A program made the translations under genes and the position numbers. The notes under the pieces are model-generated. The model did not search any database. It saw only the letters and a list, made by a program, of their open reading frames with translations, and had not been told where the DNA came from. Below, piece by piece: positions 54,101 through 64,000 of a DNA stretch of 64,000 bases. Every line of letters begins with the position of its first letter. Position 1 is the first letter of the stretch. Origin of the DNA: Cladorrhinum sp. PSN259 (Eukaryota; Ascomycota; Sordariomycetes; Sordariales; Podosporaceae); the NCBI GenBank assembly GCA_033725935.1, contig MU867083.1, forward strand, positions 372,001 to 436,000. Reading direction: 5' to 3'.

Positions 54101-57100
54101 CTACTGGGACGCAGGGTTACAGACGGAGTGACCGAGGAACTGCGCTGGCGAAACATGATAAAGCCCGCCGAGCTCCCATGGATCCGCGGCCATCAGCTCC
54201 AGGGCCAGATGGTATACCCAGCGGCCGCCTATCTTTCCACGGCGATCGAGTCCTGCACTGCCCTCGCAGACGGCGCTGCCATCCGAGACATTGAGATTCG
54301 TGACTTTGTCATTGGGAAGGCTCTGGTGTTTGATACCAACACTGACCAAAGCGGTGTCGAGTCGCTCTTTACTCTGTCAGACGTATCGAAGCGAGCCGAC
54401 AAGAAGCAGATTGAGGCCACTTTCAGGTTCCACGCCTCACCAAACCCCGACTCTGACACACTTTCCTGCCTTGCGACGGGCCGAATCCTGGTCAGAGTTG
54501 CGTCTGACGATGACACGGAGCTTGACCATTCCAGCAGACTAAAACGAGCCACTGAGTCCCCAGCAGATACAGCAGAGGTGGGAGAGGACCAATTTTACTC
54601 GTCCTTGGAAAAGCTCGGGTATGAGTATACCCAAGAATTCCGGGCCTTGTCTGGCATGAAGCGCAAGCTCAATTATGGCTCAGCTTATGTCCGCGTACCC
54701 GGCTTTGAACAGCCTGTCGATGCGGTATTAATCCACCCAGCCGTGTTGGACTGCGCTTTGCAGGCCATCTTCCTCGCCTACTGGTGGCCCAACGATGGAA
54801 GCCTTGACCAGCTGCACGTCCCGACCCATGTTGCAAGCATTCGCATAAATTCGTCCTTATGTGCACAAGACTTGACGCCAGGAGTTCAACTGCCTCTCGA
54901 ATCGTTCCTGACTGAGAACCCCCTAATCACCAATATCATCGGCGGTGATGTTGACGTCTACGGCCGCGATGAACAAACCCCTCTAATCCAGATCGAGGGC
55001 GTCCGCGTCACACCACTCGCCAAGCGCACTCCTCAGGCAGACAGACAGCTCTTCAGGGAGCATGTTTGGGGACCCATGCTTCCCGACGGCGCCCTGGCAC
55101 AGAACAACCGTGCTACACCCGAAGATTTTGAGCTCGCTCTAGACCTGGAAAGAATCTCGATATACTTCATGAAGAAGCTAGATCAAGATATACCTCTCGC
55201 AGAGCGCCATGGTCTGGAATGGCACCACGAGGCCCTCTTTGACTTTATAACTCATGTGCTGACTCAAACCGCCGCGGGGCGGCAACGATTTGGAAAGCCA
55301 GAATGGCTGCAGGATACTTGGGATCAAATCTCAGCCATCATCGACAAATATCCCAACAGCATCGAGGTCAAGCTTAACCGGACCGTGGGCGAGAACCTCG
55401 CCGCCTCAGTCAAGGGCGAAACGCAGATCCTGCAGCACATGTTTAAAGATAACCTTCTGAACCGTTACTACACCGAGGCCATGGGTCTCCGGGAAACCAC
55501 TCTCCTCCTCGGCGGCGTCGTTGCTCAGTTGGCCCATCGCTACCCAAATATGGACATCTTGGAAATTGGAGCCGGTACCGGCGGCGCAACCAAGGCCATC
55601 TTTGCAGAAATCGGTCGTGCCTTTGGTTCTTACACCTTCACTGACATCTCGACTGGCTTCATGGAGAAGGCCCAGGAGGTGTTTGCGGCGACTGCTGACA
55701 AGATGGTGTTTAAAGCCCTCGATATCGAAAAGGATGTCGTCGATCAGGGGTACACAGAGCACTCTTATGATCTCATTGTCGCCTCTCTGGTGTTGCACGC
55801 CACCAAAAGCCTCGAAAAGACCATGGAAGAGACACGCCGCCTTCTCAAACCTGGAGGATATCTTGTTCTGCTCGAAATCTCCAATAATGACGTGCTCCGT
55901 GTTGGATTCGCCATGAGTGGACTTCCCGGCTGGTGGCTCGGTCGCGAGGATGGCCGAAAGTACTCGCCGTGCGTTGGATCTGCCAAGTGGCACGAAGTAT
56001 TTCTCAAGACTGGCTTCTCGGGGATTGACACCATCACGCCCGAGATTGACACCCTCGCGCGACCAGTCTCAGTTATCGTAACGCAAGCCGTGGACCAGCA
56101 TGTGAACCTCCTCCGAGAGCCATTGCTATATCCTGAAGCGTCCAACGCAGGGGCAGCCGACAAGGGGGACCTGGTGGTCATAGGTGGAGGGGGCTTGTCG
56201 ACCGTTGTCCTCATTGACAACATCCTACGCCTCACTAGAAATTTCGGGTTTAACATAATTCGCGTTCCTTCCCCCGAACATATTGACGCAGCCGCCATCC
56301 CTCCAACAGCGCTTGTTTTGAACGTTTCAGAGTTGGACAAGCCCATCTTCCAAGACCTCACAAGAGAGACAATGAAGGGTCTTCAAGCTTTGGTCGACTA
56401 CCAACGAACAATCCTCTGGGTGACGCAGGGCTGCCGTGCTGACGAACCATACGCGAATATGAGTGTGGGACTCGGTCGCACGTTGGTTCTGGAAGCCCCC
56501 GAAGTCCGGCTACAGTTTCTAGACCTTGACTTTGATCGGAAACATGACGCAGAGTTGGTGGTGGAGACATTGCTGAGGCTGCGGTTCACCAGGGACAACG
56601 AGACCTCGATTCGCCAGGGACAGATGCTGTACTCGCTCGAACAGGAAGTTGTGCAGGAGAACGACCGAGTCTTGGTGCCTCGCTTGCTTCCGATTCAGCC
56701 AGCAAACGACCGTTACAACGCGTCCAAGCGGATCATAACTGAGACAAAGAGTCCGAAGGATAGATCGCTTGTCTTGACCAAATCAGACCAAGGGTATCTT
56801 GTCAACGAGGCGGAAGACCACCATCTTACCGCTAGCGAGGTGTTGATTCACGTCAGCAAATGCACGCTAACACCCGTTGTCGAGAAGCTGTATGGTGTCG
56901 TTGGGCAACAAGACGGTACGCGTGACTGGGTGTTGGCTCTATCTTACGGAAACGGCTCTCGCGTTGCCGTTCAAAAAGACCACTTGCTCCAAGTCGGCCC
57001 CGCATGCACAACCACCAACGCACAAGAGAGCTTGCTTGCTTCGCTCGTGATTGAAGCGCAGTGCGATCAAGTTCTTCTTTCTGCTCCGTCCGGAAGCAAA

Positions 57101-60100
57101 ATAATTGTGGATGAACCATCTGGCGGATTGAGGCGGCGCCTTATCGAGCGGGCCATACAGAAACACCTGAACATTGTGTTCACGGCTCCAGTTGGTGATG
57201 ATACAAACCGTGACCTTGGAGACCTTCCGGACGGATTCTCTGTGGTTCCTCTCTCACCACTGGCACCGAGACGCGCGGTACTAAATGCACTGCCCTCCAA
57301 CCCATCAGCTTTTGTTGACTGCTCGAATAATATCGTTGCTGCTGGTGGGCTTGGCGCTCTCATAGCATCATGTGTTCCGGATGGTTGCCAGAGCACCACC
57401 CTGCAAGACCTTATGCTACGCCATTATCCACGGTCAACACCCGAGTTTGGGCTTCTCGAGACACTCAAGCGTGCTGCTGAGCATACCAATGTTAGCAGTG
57501 GCTTCCGCACACTGAGCCCAACAGCCGTGACGGCTACGTCGTTGACAGAACTGTTGGACACATCCGATACCATAATCGTGGACTGGAAGGCTGAATCGAA
57601 GATTCCAGTCAAGCTGCAGTCGGTAGACGCTCTAATCAAATTTGATGCAAACAAGACCTATGTGTTGTTTGGCTTGACTAGCGATCTTGCTCTCTCCTTG
57701 GTTGATTGGATGGGAGCACACGGGGCGAAGACCGTCATCTTGACCAGTCGACACCCAGCCATCGATCCCCGGTGGCTTGATCATTGCAGATCAAAAGGCA
57801 TGCGCGTGGAAGCATTTGCGAACGATATTACTGACCGATCCGCCGTTGAGAAGCTGGTTGACGATATTCGGCGCACTTTCCCCCCAATTGCTGGCATCAT
57901 GCACGGTGCAATGGTGCTCCAAGACACCCCATTCGCATCGATGCCCTTCGAGACTATGGAGAAGGTTCTGAGACCCAAGGTTCTTGGTACCATCCACCTC
58001 GACAGATTGTTCCAAGACGACACGCTCGACTTCCTTGTCTTTTTCTCCTCACTAGCATCAGCCTCAGGCAATCGTGGCCAGTCAAACTACAGCGCTTCAA
58101 ACATGTACATGACAACAAAGACTCTGGAGCGGCGCCGCAAGGGACTCGCAGCTTCCGTCCTCCACATCGGCGCCGTCATGGGTGTGGGTTATGTTATGCG
58201 AGAAGCCAGCGAGATTGTGTTCCCAGCCATCCGCCGCGCCGGCTTCCAGTGGATGGACGAGCGCGCCTTCCATCAGGCTATCGCCGAAGCCATCCTCGCC
58301 GGACGGCCAGGTTCGGGTCGCAATCCAGAAATCGTCACTGGTCTGCGTGTCATCAATGTCGACGAGGAAGAGCCTGCACCTTGGATGGATAACCCTCGCT
58401 TCGCACACTGTCTTGTTCGCAGTGGGAACGCCAACGCAGATGGGAAGAATCGAGGGGGCAACAGGGCCAAGGTTGCCGTCAAAACCAGACTCCTTGAGGT
58501 AACGACGCCGGAGGAGATTCACCAAACCATCACGGAGGCTTTCCTCCAGAAACTGCAAATCATGTTGCAGATTCAGTTAGAGAGTGATGCGGACCGTACC
58601 AATATTCTGTCTGCCACTGCCGAAGACACAGGCATCGATTCCTTAGTGGCCGTCGAGATACGCGCGTGGTTCCAGAAGGAGATGGATATCGACGTACCTG
58701 TGCTCAAGATTCTGGGTGGTGCCACCGTGACAGACCTCATCAGCTTTGCGCACGAGAAGCTTTCCGCTACACTAACGCCAAAGTTGGGTAGTACTGGTAC
58801 CAGTTCGTCGGCTTCAGCCGAGGTGACAACGGCGGCCAAGGCACCAACCACGCCAGTTATCAGCTCTACTGGCACCGTGTCTGCAACCCTTGGCTCCGAG
58901 CTGGGAAGCAGTAGTCCGTCAGATAATCAAAAGTCAGTAAGAAGCGGTGCCAGCACCCCATCTTTTACATCCGCGAGAGCAATAACGCCGCCTTTCAGCG
59001 AAGACGACATTCACGAGGTCGAAGCCAAGATTGCGAGTCCTCCTCGCAGAGAACACAACATGGAGGTCGAGAAGAAAGTCCCAATGTCCCTCGGACAATC
59101 TAGATTCTGGTTTCTGAGACAGTACATCGAGGATCAAACCACCTTCAATGTCACCTTTTCTGTACGGCTTCGCGGACACCTTGACGTTCCGAAATTCAAG
59201 CGCGCCATTGAGGCCCTCGGTGATCGTCACGAAGCCCTGAGGACTGCATTCCCCCAGGAACCCAGTGATAGCGCCCCCTTGCAAGCGATTCTTAAAAAGT
59301 CCTTGCTGCAGGTGGAAGAGTCGCAGATTCGGAATGAGAGTGAAGCCTCCGCAGCTTTCGAAGCCATGAAGAATCACGTTTTTGATATCCAGCGCGGCGA
59401 ATCAATGCGTGTGCAGCTGCTCCGCCTCAATCCAGTGGAGAGCGTGCTTGTAGTCGCTTACCACCACATCAACATGGATGGTGCTAGCCTTGAAGTGTTT
59501 ATGGACGACTTGGGGAAGCTGTACAGTGGTAGATCTCTCACACCGAACCCGTACCAGTACTCATCATTCTCAGTCCAGCAGCATCGCGACGTGCAGGCTG
59601 GAGCTATGAACAGTGAACTTGCGTACTGGAAGACACAATTGGCCGACGCTCCCGCGGCACTGCCCCTTCTCCCCTTTTCAGGCAAATCAACTCGCACGCC
59701 AATTCACAGATACGATTATAACCGCGTTGACCGAAGGTTGGATGATTCCATAACAAGAAGAATCCGGGAGGTGTGTCGGCGCAACAAGATATCTCTGTTC
59801 CATTTCTACCTGGGAGTGTTCGAGGTCACACTTTCCAGGCTTTTGGATACGACAGACTTGTGCATCGGCATGGCTGACGCTAACCGCTTTGAAGGCGAGC
59901 TGTCCACAAGCATGGGTATGTACCTGAATCTCCTGCCGCTGAGATTCCGCCTCTCGGGCAACCAAAGCTTCCAGGACGTCTTGAAGGAGACTCGATGCAC
60001 CGCATACGGGGCAATGGCGCACTCCCGCGTACCATTCGACCTGATCTTGGAAAACCTCAAAGTGCCCAGGTCAACACTTCACAGTCCTCTCTTCCAAGCC

Positions 60101-63100
60101 TTTATCAACTACCGAGGGGGGGTGGCAGAGAAGCGATCGTTCGGGGGGCTTGACGGGGAGGGCGAGGAGTACCATTTCGGTCGGGCTGCCTACGACATCA
60201 CCTTGGATATCATGGACAACCCCAGCAGCAATCCATTGGTCATGTTCGTGGTTCAAAAGCAGCTTTACTCCACGGAGGATGCAGACCTGGTGGCCAGCGA
60301 GTATATAAGGCTGCTTGACTACTTCTCTCGGAACTTGTCCTCGACCATCGAAACAGTCCCTGCATTCAATGAGCGCAGCGTCGAGGAGGCCATCAAACTG
60401 GGTACCGGACAAGTAATTGAGTCAAAGTGGCCGGGTGGAACTGTCGTCCACCGAATTGACGAAATGATACGGAGTCACCCGGAGGCTATTGCCATCAAGG
60501 ATCCGTTGGGAGGAGGCGGTACCTGGACTTACAGACAACTCGGAAATCGCACAGCGTCAGTTGCAAGATTCCTGTTGGAGTCCGGGATAGTTCGAGGAGC
60601 CCGCGTTGTCCTCTTTCAGGAGCCTGGACTGGACTGGGTGTGCTCTGTGTTGGCCGTGATGCGGATCGGGGCTGCCTTTGTTCCTCTTGATGCTTCAACG
60701 CCCTCCGCGCATTTGGCAACAATAACCGACGCTTTGAAGCCGGCAGGGGTTCTCATTCATGATGCAACAGCATCTCATGAGTTGATAGGTGATTTGTCAT
60801 CTATGGTTTCCAACATCAAAAACGTCTCCGCCATAGTCGATTCTACTCCCGGCGAGGTTCCGATCGAGGCCGAGGTAAAGGGGACAGCCATGATACTGTT
60901 CACCAGCGGCACAACCGGGACTCCAAAGGGTGTCCTGCTATCTCACGAGGGTCTTGCAAACTTTTTTATCGATCCCCGAGTCGAGGCCTCTGATGTGGTT
61001 CTTCAACACAGCGCCCTGGGTTTCGACCTGGCAATGTGCCAATCCTTGCAAGCACTACTCCACGGTGCCACCTTGGTCGTTGCTCCACGGTCCGTTCGAG
61101 GTGACCCAGTTGCCATAACCTCTTTGATCCTGGACGAAGGTGTAACCTGGGCAGGTGCAACGCCGTCCGAGTACCTGAGCTGGATCCAATACGGCTTCTC
61201 GAAGCTCTCTCAGTGCACAGCGTGGCGACACGCACTGACGGTGGGCGAGCAAGTTCCTCTCAGACTTTTACAAGACTTTCAGAAGCTGCAGCTTCCTGAC
61301 CTCCGCTTGTGGAATGCCTACGGACCTTCTGAAATTACCCTTGGCAGCAACATAACTGGGTTGTCGATTCAAGGCAAGCCTGGCGCGAACTCCGATCAGA
61401 GAATCAGTGTTGGCAGCACAATGGCAAACAGAGCTGTGTATATCCTAGATGAAAGTGACCAGCCCGTTTCTCTGGGAATGCCCGGGGAGGTTGTGATCGG
61501 TGGTGTTGGTGTTTCGAGTGGGTATCTCAACAATCCCACTTTGACAAGGGAGAAGTTTGTACCAAACCCGTTTGCGACAGACAGATTCAGGTCCCAAGGT
61601 TGGTCAACCATGTTTAAGACCGGTGATCGAGGACGGCTCAACAAGAACGGAGATTTGGAACTGTTTGGGCGTATCGACGGTGATTCCCAGATCAAGCTAC
61701 GTGGAATTCGGATTGAGCTGGAGGATATCGAGCAGGCAATTATCCAAGCTTCCAATAACGCTCTTTCAGTAGCCTGTGTTACACCTCGTGGAAAGCTTGA
61801 CGCTACAGCATTGGTAGCTCATTCAGTTTTCCGACCAGGATGCTCCGTGGAAGAAAAAGACAGGGTCTCCTTTCTTCAGAGGCTGACAAATTCTTTACCG
61901 CTTCCCCAGTATATGCGGCCAGCAGCCATCATTCCTATCGACTTGATGCCTCTGACCGCACATGGCAAACTAGACAGGCGGGCAGTCCAACAACTCCCAG
62001 TCCATGTGACAGCGACTCACAAGGAGGGGGCATCGACCGGAGGAACACAACTTTCTGACCAAGAATCTCGAGTTAGCCGACTTTGGCAACAAGTTCTCCC
62101 TTCAGACGTGCTCACACTGCACAAAATCGAAAGGGACAGTGATTTCTTCAACGTTGGCGGCACCTCAATGCTAATAGTAAAGCTCCAAGACCTGATCAAG
62201 CAAGACTTTGGCGTCACTCTTCCCATCATTCGACTCTTCGAGAATAGTACCCTCAGGGCCATGGCCACGCTCGTCCACGACGCAGCTGTTGCTGCTTCGG
62301 ACGATGCGATTATCTGGGAGGAAGAGATATCCTTGTCGAAAACCTTGGTGGACACGGTCCCACTAACAAAGACGGGCGCCAAGTCGCAAACGGGCGGGAG
62401 GACGGTGATATTGACCGGAGCAACAGGCTTTGTAGGAAGCGAGATTCTGTCTCGGCTCATCGCTTCCCCCGACGTCTCGAGCATTCATTGCATTGCTGTA
62501 CGAGAACCATCCAAGCTGCTCGAATCAGCATCTCCATCCCGAAAGGTGACCATCCATCAAGGCGATCTCACATCACTGGAAGATAGCTTGGGGACTCTGG
62601 AGAACATATTTGCCTCATCCCATGCCATCATCCATTGCGGAGCCGACGTATCCTTCCTCAAGACGTTTGCCACCCTCCGGAAACCCAATGTTACGGCCAC
62701 AAAGGAACTGGCGCGTCTTGCCCTGAAGCATGGACTCGACTTCCACTACATCTCTACAGCCGCCACAGGCCGTCTGCTTCTTCCCGATCCTTTGGCAGGC
62801 CTGAACACTCTCGATGGGGAGAAGAAGCTACCATCGGTCCCTCAAACTGCTGCCAAACCCATCTTCAGGGAGGAATCTGTGGCCGCGTATCCGCCCCCTC
62901 CCACTTGGCCGGATGGGTATGTTGCAAGCAAGTGGGCCAGCGAAGCATTCCTGGAGCGTGCTGCCGAAAGGTTGGGGCTAAAAGTCTGGATTCATCGTCC
63001 CACCAGCGTAACTGGTGTCGGAGCAGGGGAGACGGATGTCGTTTCTTCGGTAGTCCGATTCGCAAAGAAGCTAAGAGCGGTTCCTGTATCGGGGCGCTGG

Positions 63101-63421
63101 GAGGGGTCATTGGACTTTGTGAGTGTCGAGAGCGTGGGTGCAGGTGTCGTTGACATTGTCGTCGCTGGAAGCATCGACGACGACTCGGCGGCAACAAAGA
63201 GAACGACGTTCGTGCATCATAGCGGCGATGTGATTATTCCGATCGAGGGATTGCGTAAGCATCTCGAGAATGAGGATGGGTATGAGTATAGAGAGATTGG
63301 ACTTGGGGATTGGGTTGAGATGGCTGTCGCTGAGGGGATGAATTTGCTTGTGGCTGCATACTTGGCTGCAGTTGACGAGATGGATCTGGATATCACGTTT
63401 CAGTCTTTTGTCAAGGGATAA
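51125..63421 (+). CDS. hybrid PKS-NRPS (KS-AT-DH-CMeT-ER0-KR-ACP-C-A-T-R)
   Basis: Two exons, 51125-52129 and 52202-63421, encode 4074 residues; the 72-bp intron interrupts the KS just after EAHGTGTEAGD. It is a highly reducing iterative PKS fused to one NRPS module. Seen directly: KS nucleophile Cys185 (DTACSSS) with EAHGTGTE and VIGHTEG; AT with FTGQGAQ and Ser657 (GHSSGE); DH His999 (GHQLQGQMVYP); C-methyltransferase LEIGAGTGGATKA near 1455; an ER region without a recognisable NADPH loop (ER0); KR GLTSDLALSL near 2155 with Tyr2298; ACP Ser2482 (GIDSLVAVE); C domain H2756-H-INM-D2761-G; A domain LFTSGTTGTPKG and NAYGPSE; T Ser3657 (GGTS); and an R domain with TGATGFVG near 3741 and Tyr3908-xxx-Lys3912. 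It makes a methylated polyketide joined to an amino acid by an amide. ER0 is served by the trans-ER at 46901; the product should feed the Diels-Alderase at 48461. Confidence 0.96.
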
Positions 63422-64000
63422 AGTTTTTTAGGGGGGGTTGGCATTTCGGCGTTTTGGCATTTTGGCATTTTGGCAATTTAGGGTTTCGTGGTGGGTGGGC
63501 AGATATGCAATAGGCAATAGTTTCCAATTTGTGGACTGATGAATATGAATCTTACTTGATCGAAAAAAATTTCCCCTTCCAAATGCGAGTGCCAGTTACG
63601 CAAAGACCAGGAAGCTGCAGCACTCGGGAAAACTTGTAATATTGAGATCGGCAGTTACGAGCACGCGTGAGACAGCCGTGAGGACACGCTCGGTCAAGGT
63701 GCCATGGAACTCAGGAAGGGAGTGGTTTGTGCCGAGGGTAAGGCAGTGGGCATCTAGAATGGAATGGTGGAAGGAAGCAACACCACGGAGCTCTCAGGTT
63801 CGGGATGTCAGAAGAACAGTTGGTAAAAGATTTCCGGGTTGGAAGCGACGACAACTAACTTGAAGCCAAGGAATTATCACCCGGCTGAGGAAGGAGCAGT
63901 TGGGTGTCATTGGCTTCCAAACACACCAGAAATCAGAAGCATCATAAAATCGCATCCGAAGCACATTGAACGATTCCATGTTTTCGGTGCACCACTCACG
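63422..64000. other. 3' flank of the PKS-NRPS gene, window edge
   Basis: About 0.58 kb. Directly after the stop is a run of near-repeats (GGCATTTCGGC, GGCATTTTGGCATTTTGGCA at 63440-63475), perhaps part of the 3' UTR. No supported gene begins before the edge; further cluster genes may lie beyond it. Confidence 0.45.

Noticed and set aside
55406..55993. Minus-strand open frame of 195 residues inside the PKS-NRPS
   Set aside because: Shadow of the methyltransferase region; no motifs, no introns, fully overlapped by a confident gene.
63794..63979. 61-residue minus-strand frame at the right edge
   Set aside because: Too short and without motif; could only be judged with sequence beyond the window.

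Overview
The window is a nuclear segment of a filamentous ascomycete (Pezizomycotina). Evidence: short GT-AG introns of about 50-90 bp, HET-domain genes, a Zn(II)2Cys6 regulator, a fungal PKS-NRPS, a DUF1996 protein, a fungal NLR with TPR repeats, and a Pol III tRNA gene ending in a T run. The species cannot be named from the sequence alone.

Left part (1-25 kb): a cytochrome P450 (164-2103), an intronless tRNA-Thr(AGU), a stand-alone CinA C-terminal protein, a decayed short-chain dehydrogenase, a secreted SGNH esterase, an intact short-chain dehydrogenase, two secreted proteins on the minus strand (one with a GPI-type C-terminus), a secreted DUF1996 protein, a Ser-rich protein of unknown function, and two related HET-domain genes on either side of a small secreted RlpA/expansin-like protein.

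Middle part (25-45 kb): a Gln/Pro-rich protein with a 30-glutamine run, an aldo/keto reductase, a Dal5/Tna1-type MFS permease, and a large minus-strand NLR. The NLR has a SesB-like alpha/beta-hydrolase, a Gly/Asn-rich linker, NB-ARC and near-identical 42-residue TPR repeats, and is interrupted by a 98-N assembly gap. Then follow a small metzincin protease and an agmatinase-type ureohydrolase with a hydrophobic N-terminus.

Right part (45-64 kb): a secondary-metabolite cluster made of a Zn2Cys6 regulator, a LovC-type trans-enoyl reductase, a divergently transcribed lipocalin-like Diels-Alderase, and a 4074-residue PKS-NRPS (KS-AT-DH-CMeT-ER0-KR-ACP-C-A-T-R). This set matches known decalin-forming tetramate/pyrrolidinone pathways. 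The PKS-NRPS builds a methylated polyene with help from the trans-ER, links it to an amino acid, and releases it through the R domain; the Diels-Alderase then closes the decalin. The cluster promoters share a CCGAAAC element, often in palindromes, which is a candidate site for the local regulator. The cluster probably continues past the right edge.

Exon boundaries were set by reading frames, GT-AG signals and family conservation. They are predictions.
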